From: Pomphorhynchus laevis
Taxonomy: Eukaryota > Acanthocephala > Palaeacanthocephala > Echinorhynchida > Pomphorhynchidae
Assembly: GCA_012934845.2 (NCBI GenBank)
Contig: WNNJ02001495.1
Location: 62,001-126,000 of the forward strand
Direction: 5' to 3'
DNA length: 64,000 bases
Position numbers and translations under genes: made by a program. Shown one piece after another: positions 20,742-32,766 of this stretch (its first letter is position 1; every line of letters begins with the position of its first letter). The notes beneath the pieces were generated by a model. It worked only from the letters and a program-made list of their open reading frames with translations. It searched no databases and had not been told where the DNA came from.

Positions 20742-22214
20742 ATGCCTGTCCTGCAGCTCATGTCTCCACGACGACCTTGGGCATATCACTCAACATCTAA
20801 ACAATCATATAATGCTTCTTTGTCACTTCAGCAATCACCAACAATTAAGGAGGGGTTGATATCGCATCAACCGAATATTGATCAACATACCGATGGAACT
20901 GCAACATTATCCAGATTCCCACTTGCACCATTTTCGAGCCTTCCATTTGGAAATTCAAATTTTACTGAAATACAACAAAATATTTTTGGCACTATTCAGA
21001 CTAATTCACATGCAATTCAAAATCTTCTAAGTAATAATTTGGCTCAAGGACTTATGAGTAATCCTGCATTGCTTAGTTCAATTAAGCTTAACAATCCACA
21101 AATGCAAAAAGTGAGGAAGCAGAACCACGAGGTTTCACAATTCGTTAACAATCCGGATTTAATGCGTCAAACAATGGAAATGATTCGTAATCATACAACT
21201 ATACAGGAAATTACGAGAAACCATGATAGAGCCCTGATTAACCTTGAGAGTTTACCGAGCGGATATAATGTTCGACAGAGAATTTATCGCGATTTTAAAG
21301 AGACAATGCTTAATGTGGCACATGAGCAGTTTGACGATAACCCTCTGAATACTAATTCTAGCTCATATAGTACAGCTAACACTAGTCAAGTAGGAACTAA
21401 AAATACAAACCTCCTGCCTAACCCGGGGGCATCTCAGAATACTACATTTCAAATCGATTCGTCTAGATCATATGTATCTAATTCAAACCGTTTAGAGTCG
21501 CCTTTGCAATCTACGTCAAGCGAAAACACTAATCGGTATTCTACGATGAACCCTCAACAATTATTAGTAGGCGCTGCTGAAAATCCTCGCAAGTTAATCG
21601 ACATGTTGCGGACACCCAGTTTGAACCCAAACATGGATATTTCTATCCACGATGCTGGTATTCTACTTAATCTGCTGCGTACATATGAATTTATACAGGA
21701 CGAAAGACAAATAGAACAAGTACATCGTGTAATTCATGAGTTTATAAGTCAGTGACCAATACCTGAAATTCGTGCTCTATGCACAAATACTCGAATATTG
21801 AGGACGATTGTACAAATTCTACAGAACCTAATTCGTCTTAGGGATACATCCCCACAAGTATATTCACAGTTGATATCTTCAAATATAAGCGGTCTAGTCG
21901 ATAATCAAATGAATAGTCAACCTACTTCATCTGATGTGGATTCTATTCGATCACCAAGCAATCGACAAACAGCTTATGCAACAACAGTATTTCAAAATTT
22001 ACAATACTCAAATCAAGATTATACTGCTTCGTTGTTTCAACCATTAAATCGTCTTCATCCCCAACAACATCAGCCGACAAATCAACAACCAAACCAAACT
22101 CAAGAACAACTTTATGCATCCGAACTTGTACAAATGCAGACAGTGGGATTCCATAGCCGTGATACTAATCTTGAAGCGCTTGCTGCATCTATGGGGACGC
22201 AAAAATGGCTGTAG
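20742..22214 (+). pseudogene. Ubiquilin retrocopy (STI1-like repeats and UBA; no UBL), one in-frame TGA
   Basis: Ubiquilins shuttle ubiquitinated clients to the proteasome through an N-terminal UBL, central STI1 repeats and a C-terminal UBA. Here a single frame of 490 codons has only one stop, TGA at 21753-21755. Residues about 85-205 hold the STI1-type asparagine-proline pattern (NPALLSS, NNPQMQK, NNPDLMRQTMEMIRNH) and DRALINLESLPSGYNVRQRI, close to the ubiquilin signature DRALSNLESIPGGYN. A second STI1-like block lies before the stop (NPQQLLVGAAENPRKL). Near 22115-22200, QMQTVGFHSRDTNLEALAAS matches a UBA with MGF altered to VGF. No UBL is readable upstream and there are no introns, so it is a 5'-truncated processed copy. 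A ubiquilin-like gene using TGA read-through is less likely. Confidence 0.82.
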
Positions 22215-22689
22215 AACGTAATGAAGACTCTTGACTTTTATTTATATTGTTAATAATATTTATTTATTATTTTTATATTATTATTTTTAACATAAACAAT
22301 GCATTCCTTTTACATATAAATGGATTATCAGCAAATGAATTGCGTCACATCAGTTAACGTATATTTGCATGATTCGTTTCTACAGAAACTGCTGAAAGTA
22401 GAGCGTATAACTCGCAAGCACCTGAGTATCGAACGAGTCAAGGTCAAACTCTTCGCTTTTATATTGAATAAGGCTGATGCATAATCCGTTCTGTTTTTCA
22501 TCTTTAGTTTCTTTGCTATCGTTCTGAGGGCGAACTCGCACATATCACACAATCCTTATAAGTTTGTGAAAAGCATTGGAATTAATTTCGACCGTCTAAT
22601 GGCATGTATTCGTTACTAATATATGGCCATTTTCATTTTTCAATCTGTTTAACCCCTGATGAAGGGGAGTTATTTGCGTTAGAAGATGC

Positions 22690-23360
22690 GAATCAATTAT
22701 ATGTAGCTTTGTCAATGTAGACTAGCTCGCATCTTAAGCTAAAGATCTATAACAGACGACGTCCAGTCGAGCGTTGTCATTGCGTATCGTTGTTGTATCA
22801 TCGAATGCCACTGCTGAATTAATAGGCGTCAGTAAGGGTCTACTGGCTACGTTATTGGTAACCTTGCTAATCAAACCTGCAATTTGATCTCGAACTGTGC
22901 TATGTTTGATAGTCTGAGCTCCACTATTTTTCATAACATTGAGTGAACGACATTATTCACTTGTCCACAGGGGCATGTAGACTGAAAACTTTTTTGTTGT
23001 GAGACCATATCTGCCACATAATGCGTCTTGAAATTCGTGATGAGATAGTCTTGAGTTGAGTGAATTCTAGAGTCAAACGATCAACCAGGTCGATATATCC
23101 TTCTCAGTTCATATAATATTAAGTTATGAGTTGGGTCACTCTTTGTTAACGACATGTTGTCGAGGTTATGCCTGAGTTTCTGTTGCTACTCCAGCTGAAT
23201 GCGGTTTAATATTTCATTTCGTTTAATATGGTTGTTTAATTCGAGTCCCTAGCATATTTGCCGTGATCGATTGTACTCCTCGTCGTACTCTTCAGTGTGA
23301 TTATGAATTCCAATTCCTCCCATCTATAATGGTACACAGAATATATTTCTTAGGCCGTCG
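22690..23360 (-). pseudogene. R2-like retroelement C-terminal fragment related to the intact copy at 38.3-41.2 kb
   Basis: Minus-strand translation gives DGGIGIHNHTEEYDEEYNRS (about 23330-23250), matching DGGVSIRDPSALVQSEYESS of the intact protein. NSRLSHHEFQDALCGRYGL (about 23060-23000) matches NSRLSNDEFRDAMAARYGF. TCPCGQVNNVVHSM (about 22975-22935) matches YCQCGTVNYLAHSL, and the frame 22934-22734 gives IKHSTVRDQIAGLIS and NDNARLDVVC, matching MRHDVVRDFLAYTL and DKEARLDISC. The nuclease motifs appear in the same order but in several frames, so this is a decayed relative of a different subfamily, truncated on both sides. Confidence 0.78.
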
Positions 23361-23369
23361 GTGATCGTG

Positions 23370-24580
23370 TACAACCCACAATTCGCAGGTATTAGATCAT
23401 ACCTGAAGATACTTTTGATTTATTAATAATGCGTTTACTGTTTATCAACTCTCATTGTACAATTAGAGACCCTGCAATTGACACAACGTCTTGTAACTTG
23501 ACACATGCACATCTAATACATTTTGCAGCATCTGTGTTATCTCTCGAGTCATATTAATTATAATAATTATTTTTATTATTAATAATTATAATTTATATTA
23601 TTAATTATAATTATATCATTACTTGACACTTTCGTCAAATAAACAGTTTTATCTAAATCTGCGATTTTGGAACAATGTAAGATATTGAAAGTGTTAAGTG
23701 ATAAGGGATATCTTGATTGGACTTTCAAAAAAGCCAGACGCCAATAGTTTGTTGATGTGTTGTCCAGGAGCAAGAGTGAAGTAACTAGTTGCACATCTCC
23801 ACAATCGATCTTCGTTAGGTTATCCTTCGTAAATGATACAACTTGGAACCAATTGCTTAACGGTTTTCATTAGACTGGCATTAAGAATGTGGTTATTTAT
23901 TACAAGAAACATTGTAATCTATCCGGATTATTCAAACGGAAACGAAAACGTAATACGCGTGGGCAAAAGTACCTGCTTATTGAGCTTTATTAGTAGGTTC
24001 GAAATTTCAAGAATATTCAGATCTGATCCATTACAGTTTAAAAGTAATCATCACAAAAAATGATTATTACATGACAAGCACGACATTCAAATACATAAAT
24101 ATTTTAGTTCTCTTTTTATTTTAACAAAGCATATTGTAATGGGACATCCATTATACACTCTTGAAATAGCCTCTTAATATACACTCTTGAAATCTAAACC
24201 CTAACGATGAAGCTTAATAAGCCCAAACCAGTATAGGGATTTGATTGATGATGGACAGTTATGCCTTCGCATTAGCCTAACAAAATTAAATATGATGCTA
24301 CATCGCATTGCAATCCTGAGGAAGAATACCATGAAAATTTCAACAATTTTTATGGTAGTCACTAAAACATAATCTTAAGTTTAATATATTAAGTTTTTGA
24401 CTGACTTATGAGATAAAAATAATTAGATTTATAATTAGATAATAATTAGATTTAATTTGATTTGATTTAATTCATAACTCCATAACTTCAGCATGAGTCT
24501 TACATCTTAAATACATAAATAACGCATGATAACTATAACGCATATTTAACAAAAATTAAACAATAAAATAAATATAAATA
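23370..24580. other. Stretch without a recognised gene
   Basis: AT-rich, with a palindromic attaattataataattat tract at 23555-23620. Short open frames (23579-23794, 23833-24063) show no recognisable similarity. Confidence 0.4.
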
Positions 24581-24581
24581 T

Positions 24582-25345
24582 ATGGATAAAATTGAATTAA
24601 TAGAATCCTTAAATATTTTGATAAATCAAAATTATTTAAAAGTAGGGACATCTATATTTAGACAAATAAAGGTGTTCCAATATTAGGTAATAGTAGCTTT
24701 ATTATAGCTGACTTGTTTTTAAGCTTTATAGAATATGAATTTGTTCATAACTGTTTAAAAAATAAATCTAAACAATATAAATATATGAAATATATGTTTC
24801 GATACATTGATGATATATGTGTATTTAATTCTAATAATTTTTATTCAATTAGTAAGCACATTTATCCAGAAAGCCTTATTCTTAAGAAAACCAATATTAA
24901 TGATAAAGAAGGTGTATATCTAGATATGAACATTAAATTAACATTAACTAAAACTACTATTAATTTATATCGTAAAGATGACATATTTAAATTTACAAGA
25001 AACATATTTTTGCATGAGCATTCATGCATACCATATAATATAAAATATAATACATTAAATAATGAAATTTTAAGAATTGCAACAATTTGTAACGATATTA
25101 GTTTTATTTAAAATCATTTAAATAATTTAATAGATGCATATTTTAAACTAGGGGTCTATAAAAATAAAACCAAATAGAAAATAGTAAAGTATGAAAATAA
25201 AAAAGTATTATTTAAAATAAATTTAAACTCTTAAACGAAAAATGATAATGGATGTATAGTAAATAATATACTCTAGAATAGGAGATTACACTAGATAATC
25301 AAATGTCATTAGAAGAAATACATCGTTAGCGTGTTTGGCCTATAT
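24582..25345 (+). mobile_element. Naiad-type Penelope-like element, C-terminal RT and 3' UTR fragment
   Basis: The coding part (24582-25180) matches the minus-strand copy at 30567-29968 over its length, including DLFLSFIEYEFVHNCLKNKS and MFRYIDDICVFNSNNFYSIS, where YIDD is the catalytic RT motif. The 3' UTR (25180-25345) ends with the cattagaagaaatacatcgttagc block shared with the other copies. The N-terminal half is missing here. The copy is decayed. Confidence 0.78.
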
Positions 25346-25648
25346 CCAATGTTGTTTTGATGAATAGTGAGCTATAACTTTTTAACTTGTATTACTTTAT
25401 TTTTACAGATATTATAGTATTTAGCATCTGTAAATGCTACTGTTACTAATATTTATTTAATCGAATATAAATCTTGTAAATTTTAGTATTCCTTCCTGTT
25501 TATGGCAGTTAGCAATTAGTGCAAAATTTAACTTAAAAAAGGAAAATAAACTTGTGTTGTTTTCCTAAAATTGATAATTGATAATTTAGTAAAATATATC
25601 ACAAGCTAGTATTTTTTCCTAAGTCTGCAATGTTCAAGATAATTCTGA

Positions 25649-26653
25649 TTATCCAGGTAACTTTTGACTTATCTCATTCTTGATCTTCGGTAGTTTTCCT
25701 GATGATTGATTTATGTTTCTGTTAAATACAATGGACGCTAAATTTTTACGAATTACTTTGGTCTGAGCAGCAATCAAGTAAAATTTCATAGAATAATTAA
25801 GAAAGACTAAAAGAAGGCACGCCACATTTATTAAAATCCATGCGCTATGAGCGTGGCATCCAGGCGATTTGAATAATGATGTAAATGCTTGAACAGTTCC
25901 GTACGGTAGTGTTGTTCCTAGATAAAATAATGACAGTATAATTGTGTTATTAAGTGATTGTCTTTCCTTTGTTCTGAGATCTTTGCCCAATCGCTTTCTA
26001 ACTATAGTCACGTAATGCACCAGAATTAACGAACACAACAATATACCAAAAAACGGTAAAGCTAAGCAGATCGTATTATAAACAATAGGCCAACCGATAT
26101 TTCCCCATTTGGCAGCGTAAGGTTTGAAGACACAAGGCGTTCCGGAAAACTGATAATTTGAAGAGTTGTAATGCAGTATAAATGGCCAATGTAGCATGGA
26201 AATGGTAAAAACGCATGCAATTGAAATACTAATTAATATGCAATTGCGTCTAGTAAAAATACGTGTACATAGATCCTTGCGTAGGACGAATAGTAACCTA
26301 TCAAGGTTTGTAAAAAGTAGTAACCAATTCGTAGTTGATTGAGTTGAAAAGACAATTACTAATATCCAGGCGCAATCAGTTAATTTATTAAGATTAACAA
26401 ATTCCATAGACTCCAGCCATCTGGCTAAAACTCCAATTAGAAATATACTGTCCACGATAGCTATAGCTCTGAAAAATATGGACATGTGCATTGATTGATA
26501 CAGAGAATTTTGCATTGTTCGATAGAGCATAAAATTACCAGGCCAACCAAAGATTAAAATTATAGGAATTACGATCTTTCGCATCCATCTAGCACTTAAG
26601 AACAGATTAACACTTAAGCTGTCTGTACAGTTAGTAGCTGCGTTCATGTCCAA
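25649..26653 (-). CDS. Rhodopsin-family G-protein-coupled receptor, single exon (334 aa)
   Basis: Seven hydrophobic segments fit helices at about residues 26-47, 57-80, 93-117, 136-160, 187-213, 234-260 and 270-294. GWPGN (36-40) is the TM1 GN motif. Cys94 at the start of TM3 and Cys174 in loop 2 can form the conserved disulfide. The DRY motif is LDR (117-119), LHWP in TM4 keeps the conserved Trp and Pro, and LPYG in TM6 carries the conserved Pro. In TM7 NPxxY is replaced by NYSMKFY (286-292). The short N-terminus has an NCT glycosylation site at residue 8. The pattern fits peptide-type (FMRFamide-receptor-like) invertebrate receptors at the plasma membrane; the ligand is unknown. The frame is intact, so the gene is probably live or very recently dead. 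It lies between Naiad-type element pieces. Confidence 0.85.
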   Translation of the reverse strand: MDMNAATNCTDSLSVNLFLSARWMRKIVIPIILIFGWPGNFMLYRTMQNSLYQSMHMSIFFRAIAIVDSIFLIGVLARWLESMEFVNLNKLTDCAWILVIVFSTQSTTNWLLLFTNLDRLLFVLRKDLCTRIFTRRNCILISISIACVFTISMLHWPFILHYNSSNYQFSGTPCVFKPYAAKWGNIGWPIVYNTICLALPFFGILLCSLILVHYVTIVRKRLGKDLRTKERQSLNNTIILSLFYLGTTLPYGTVQAFTSLFKSPGCHAHSAWILINVACLLLVFLNYSMKFYLIAAQTKVIRKNLASIVFNRNINQSSGKLPKIKNEISQKLPG

Positions 26654-26659
26654 TATAAT

Positions 26660-27825
26660 TGCTTATATTTTTAATAATTAAAGGAAGTTAGTCCTTTGAT
26701 AGGACATAGGACCTTAGACTAACTGTTTGAAGCGATGCTGGAACGGAAAAATTATTTTTTTTATAACTAAAAGTTTAAATATAACCAATTTACCTTTTTA
26801 TATAATTTGTTGCATTGATCGCATATAAGCTTACTGCAAGTAAGGAACTTATCACGTTGACCTGTAATTATTTATAATAATTAGGCATGTTTTGTTTACT
26901 GGTGATCGTGTAAAACAGCCTTATCCAAACTATTGAAGGGATTGCATAACAACCTCGCAATTCTTATTATACGTTCAAACACAAATTTAGTTATTAAATG
27001 TTATAACCATTTTTTGATTAAAACTTATCTACCATATGGAATGATATTCAGTGCTCAACATTTGAAATCATTATCCTCAGCCCAACAATAATAAATAAGA
27101 CAGAGTGCAAGCACAAACTGAAACGCTTAATTGAAATTAATGATTAAATATTTTTTCTGCTTAATTATGTTTCCAGGGTAGATTTCATTATCAGAACAAA
27201 GTCAAATTTTTATTTGAATATTTCTGTTTACATAATTTTTATTTAATTAATTACCAAGTATTTAATTAAAGGCTCAACGTATAATCTTCATTGATCACAC
27301 AACTGTAAACTAATAAATACGTATTTTATGGATATAAAATACTAAAGATGACGACATACTTATGGAGATATTAGCAAATTTGCAATACTTTAAATGCTTA
27401 AAATTTGTTTTTATCAGTAACCAATTTTGTGTGCCGTTTAACTGTTAGCTCTCATCGAATAAAATGCTAATTTGCGAAGATAAACGATGACAGAATTATC
27501 TTATTTGTTAAACTACAGAAAGAAAAATAGGGTAATTTAAGTTTCGATATTATTTTAACATAAAATTATTATTTAATTATAAATGATAATATAGAATATA
27601 TATAGACTATAAAAATGAACATATCTTCGAGAGAAGTAATAATCTCATAGAGTACGGTGTAGATAACTTTTTTCATTTAAAGCAAATGCCATTTGGTGGT
27701 TGCTACTGATGAGGTTATTTGAATATTGTAACATGTACAGCAGCGTAACATTTATATTGGCAAACCTAATAGTCTTTTTTGCTGTACCAATTATATGTAC
27801 AATAAATTATATCGTATAAACTAGG
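26660..27825. other. Upstream flank of the GPCR gene, no recognised gene
   Basis: AT-rich. It would hold the receptor promoter (minus strand), but no element could be assigned with confidence. Confidence 0.4.
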
Positions 27826-29110
27826 TTTAGGCAACACATATATAATATACAACATAATAGTCAAATATATTTCATAAACATATGAGATTAATAGGAAATG
27901 ATATTAAAAACTGTAACTTATTTATTTTAGAACATATTATTGAAGAAAATAAGGCAATATTATATCAAAAACTATTAGAAAGAGAAGATTTTTGGATTAA
28001 AACGCTTAATTCCATGTACCCGTTAGGATTGAATGACGTGGTACAAGGAATTGGCAGAAGTAGTATAGTACATAATAAACAACTATATTATCATAATTCG
28101 GTTAGACGCAAGCCAAGAAGTCATTGTGATAAAAGGAATAAGAAAAATAGAGTTAAAAATATTAAAAAAGATAAAATATATTTATGAACAATTAGAGATA
28201 TTAAAACAACTCTTAAGAGATAATAAACTAAAAGATCTTTATGTAAATATAAGAAGTTTTTCTAAAGATAAGTAAATATAAACTTAAAACACAGTACAAA
28301 CTTTTACCGGCATTAGGACGAAAAGTTGTAATTGTAATAGGGAATTAAAAGAGATACGTAACATTAAAAATATTCTAGAAACAGAATGTATTTGCAAAAG
28401 TCTTAATTATGATAAAATAAATGAATATAAATACCAATAATCTAGAATTAATTGAAAATTTGGAACTGAGGAAAATGTAATCAAAAGCGTATAAATATAG
28501 ATTAAATAATAACGATAAAAATAAAATTTATAATTGAATATATAATGAATTAAATATGTTTTGTATTAGAATAAGATACGATTCGTTATATAAAGAATTA
28601 AATTCTTACTTTAGTAAGTTAATTAACGAGAGCTTAAATACAATTTGGATTAAAATTTGTAGGATTATAAAAGAAAATGAAAATAACAAACAATTATAAA
28701 ACTAAATAATAACAACTATTGATAAAGCTAGTAATAACTTTGTCTTCATATGCAAAAAGTTTTATTATGATATACTGATGAGAGGTTAATTATAATGATT
28801 TAAATGTAAATCCAACATATGAACGTTGTTAGTTGAGTTTTGAAACAATTATTACAAGTCATTGTTCTATAATGGATAAAAAGGGTATAAAGGTTGAATC
28901 AGATAATAAAGCTATACCTATATTATTTTGGAATCCAAAATTACATAAAAATCTAATAAAACCTAGGTTCATATGTAGTGCGTTTAAATGTACATTAAAA
29001 CCACTTTCTGTTTATATGAATAAAATACTTAAAGTAATTAAAGCACACTTTAAAAATATTGCAAGGTAATCGAAATTAATACTGGTATAAAACACTATTT
29101 CAGTATTAAT
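27826..29110 (+). mobile_element. Naiad-type Penelope-like element, N-terminal GIY-YIG to mid-RT fragment
   Basis: The frame near 27830-27870 reads FRQHIYNIQHNSQIYF, the GIY-YIG helix with catalytic Arg and His. The 101-residue frame 27882-28187 reads LLEREDFWIKTLNSMYPLGL then NDV; REDFWI-x-x-L-x-T-x-x-P-x-GLN is the C-terminal signature of this nuclease. RT-associated pieces follow (28833-29069: IPILFWNPKLHKNLIKPRFI). The nuclease lies before the RT, the order of the Naiad/Chlamys branch rather than canonical Penelope. It is decayed and lacks the RT catalytic part. Confidence 0.78.
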
Positions 29111-29689
29111 TATACAAAAGAATTTTTAAAACAGACAAAAGGAATAAATTTTCAAATTATAAATACATACGATTTTAGTACGCTTTATACAAATTTAGAT
29201 ATTTAAGATTATACAATATTATTATAATATTATTATAAAATAATAAATTTTAAAATAATATATTTTTACACAAATAATACATAAATATATAATCAATTAT
29301 ATAATCGAAATAAATTTGTCATGCTTTGAGACAAATCAAATCAGCTAACTGAGTCTACGCATGTAATATAATTTTAAAATGAAAAATAAATAAACAAAAA
29401 TAAATAAAAATAAATAAAAAAGTATAATGCTAAATGAATAAATCAAAATTTAAGAATTAGATAATAACATAAAAGGTTTAAGAAAAGATAAAAGTTATAC
29501 AATAAAAATTAAAAATTAAAATTTAAAATAAAATTCAATTTTTATGAATTGACTAATAAATAACAGACCATGTTATCAACCATACCTGACTGTTTCTTGA
29601 TATTTAACAGATATCAAGTATCTGTATCAATATCTGTAGTACATAACAGATACAACTATTATAACTATATTAAATTTGAAAATTAAAAA

Positions 29690-32258
29690 AGTCAATTTTT
29701 ATGATATGACTAATAAATAACAGACGATGTATAGGAATTAGATGTCATAACAAGGGACGGCTATGCTATCAATTGTCGGCCCTTTTCCTTTACGAAACGT
29801 TGCAGCGAAGCCAAACACGTGCTAATGACGTATTTCCTCTGATAAAATTTGAATATATAATATTTTATTCTCATACAAAATATATTATTTATTATCCATC
29901 CATAAAAACTTTCCGCATAAGGTTTCAAATTTATTTTTAATATCATTGTGTATATTTATATATTTTACTATTTTCTGATTGATGGAATTGAATAGTAACC
30001 TAGTTTAAAATATGCATCTATTAAATTATTTAAATTATTTTGAAGAAAACAAATATCGTTACAAATTGATGCAATTCTTAAAATTTCATTATTTAATGTA
30101 TTATATTTTATATCATATGAAATGCATAGAAGCTCATGCAAAAATATTTTCCTTGTAAATTTAAATGTCATCTTTACGATATAAATTAATAGTAGTTTTA
30201 TTGATGTCAATCTAATGTTCATATCTAGATATACACCTTTTTTATCATTAATATTGGTTTTGTTGAGATTAAGGCTTTCTGGATAAATGTGCTCACTAAT
30301 TGAATAAAAATTATTAGAATTAAATACACATATATCATCAATGTATCGAAACATATATTTCATATCTTTATATAATTTAGATTTATTTTTTAAACAGTTA
30401 TGAACAAATTCATATTCTATAAAGCTTAAAAACAAGTCAGCTTTAATTGGGATACTATTACATCCCATTGGAACACCTTTTATTTGTCTAAATATAGATG
30501 TCCCTACTTTTAAATAATTTTGGTTTATCAAAATACTCAAGGATTCTATTAATTCAATTTTATCCATATATTTATATTTACATGACGGTTTAATTTTTGT
30601 TAAATATGCGTAATAGTTATTATAACATATATATGTATATATTTTTCCGAATATAAGATTAATTAATTTTACTAACGCTTCTTTAATATCTATTAAATAT
30701 AGATTTGTATAAAGCGTACTAAAATCGTATGTATTTATATTTTGAAAATTTATTCCTTTTGTCTGTTCTAAAAATTCTTTTGTAGAATTAATACTGAAAT
30801 AGTGTTTTATACCAGTATTAATTTCGATTACCTTGCAATATTTTTAAAGTGTGCTTTAATTACTTTAAGTATTTTATTCATATAGACAGAAAGTGGTTTT
30901 AATGTACATTTAAACGCACTACATATGAACCTAGGTTTTATTGGATTTTTATGTAATTTTAGATTTGTTTATAATATAGGTGTATTTTGATTATCTTATT
31001 CAACCTTTATACCCTTTTTATTCAATATTGAACAGCTACCTTTAATAATTGTTCCTAAACTCCAATGAATTCGTTCATATGTTGCGTTTACACTTGTAAG
31101 TTGCACAAAGTTATTACTAGCTTTATCAATAGATATTATTATATAATTATCCTTTAAGTTAGTAAGTTCTGTATACATATCTTTATTAATTTGATCTATC
31201 CTTTCATAATTGTTTGTTATTTTCATTTTCTCTTTAATTTTATCTAATATATAAGTTTTCCGTGTGTTTATCTTTGATGTATGTAAGCTTTTGCTGTTAA
31301 TCATCTTAACAGATGATTAACGAATTGTAAATTTTATTTTTGTTATTATATCCTTTTGATAGCATTTCCCTAAATTCACCATTTTCAATTTATTCTAGAT
31401 TATGAGTTCATATATGTTCATTTATTTTATCAAACTTAAGATTTTTGCAATCGCATTCAGTTTCTATGATGTTTCTAATATTATCGTTACATATTGATTT
31501 CAATTCGTTATTATAATTACAAATTTTTGGTCCTAATGGTGGTAGGAGTTTATACCTTGTTTTATGAATATATTTACTTAAATTCGACCCTATATATTAC
31601 AATAACTGTCTATTATACAACTCAACCTATCATATTCGTTAATTAATCTTTGATTTATTGAACAAATGATATTTTTAGAAAAACTTTTTATATTTACATA
31701 AAGTTCTTTTAGTTTATTATCTCTTAAAAGTTGTTTTAATATTTCTAATTGTTCATAAATATACTTATCTTTTTTAATATTTTTAAGTATATTTTTCTTA
31801 TTCCTTTTATTTTATTTTTGTTATTATATCCTTTTGATAGCATTTCCTAGATTCTCCATTATTTTATAATAATTAAGACTTTTGCAATTATATTCTGCTT
31901 CTAGAATATTTTTAACGTTACGTATCTCTTTCAATTCCCTATTACAATTACAACTGTTCGTCCTAATGCCGGTAACACTTTGTACTGTGTTTTAAGTTTA
32001 TATTTACTTATCTTTACAAAAACTTCTTATATTTGCATAAAGATCTTTTAGTTTATTATCTCTTAAAAGTTGTTTTAATATTTCTAATTGTTCATAAATA
32101 TACTTATCCTTTTTAATATTTTTAAGTTTATTTTTCTTATTCCTTTTATCACCATGACTTCTTGGTTTGCGTTTAACCGGATTATTATAATATAGTTGTT
32201 TATTATGTACTATACTACTTCTGCCAATTCTTTGTACCACATCGTTTAATCCTAACAT
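29690..32258 (-). mobile_element. Naiad-type Penelope-like element, most complete copy
   Basis: From high to low coordinates: the end of the GIY-YIG domain and a basic linker (32258-32004, GLNDVVQRIGRSSIVHNKQL), an RT N-terminal region (31304-30996), fingers near 30950-30600, and the 199-residue frame 30567-29968. That frame carries GVPMGCNSIPIKADLFLSFI (motif B) and MFRYIDDICVF (motif C). The 3' UTR at 29940-29690 contains the aggaaatacgtcattagcac block. The 5' end is cut inside the GIY-YIG domain, where a plus-strand LINE fragment begins (32262). The region 31310-31990 repeats part of the linker, so there is an internal duplication. Several breaks are present. Confidence 0.8.
31310..31990 (-). 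repeat. Internal partial duplication of the Naiad-type linker region
   Basis: ttattatatccttttgatag occurs at about 31334-31356 and again at 31814-31840. The tctcttaaaagttgttttaa.atttctaattgttc block occurs at about 31718 and 32060. The segment therefore carries two overlapping copies of the same part of the element. Confidence 0.7.
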
Positions 32259-32261
32259 TAT

Positions 32262-32766
32262 GTGGATACATGTTAGATTTCATGTTGAAATCTAACATGA
32301 TGTGGATAACAACGCGCCACTCTTACACCTTCGATTTTCCAGTATGCATACACAATTTCCGTTTACCAGAAGTGACTATCATGACAATCCTCGGTTTCCC
32401 TTTTGACAATAATCTCTCGTTTCTGCCTTTCATTCGTAGCAAGATCAGTTCATGCTCCCTCAACCTCCGTGACATCCGAAGTGTCCGTAGAAACCTCGAT
32501 GTCAAATCGACAGCTATTTTAATATCCAGCCTTTTCATGCCTCGTCTAGAATATTGCTTAGGTCTTCTCGTAAACTGTCCAGCATATCAATTTCACTATT
32601 TACAAAGGATTCTGCACACGGCTGCTAGAGTCATCTTCCGCCTTCGCAAGTACGACCACATCGCCAACACCCTCCGCATCCTTAACTGGCTCGACATTCC
32701 GAGCCGCATAACCTCTCAAATTATCACACTTGCATGGCAAATCAAATTCCGGCACAACCCTCCAGA
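32262..32766 (+). pseudogene. L2-like LINE RT C-terminal fragment, diverged subfamily
   Basis: The plus frame reads LNLRDIRSVRRNLDVKSTAI, then SSLFMPRLEYCLGLLVNCPA and LQRILHTAARVIFRLRKYDH. It matches LILRDIRRIRPLIDFRSCMS, SSLLFPKIDYCLSLFANSPK and LQRIINTAVRVLFRLRRFDH of the intact L2-like LINE. The open frame runs on across a junction at about 32766 into the minus-strand L2-like copy, so its last 35 residues are not LINE protein. It is truncated on both sides. Confidence 0.75.
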
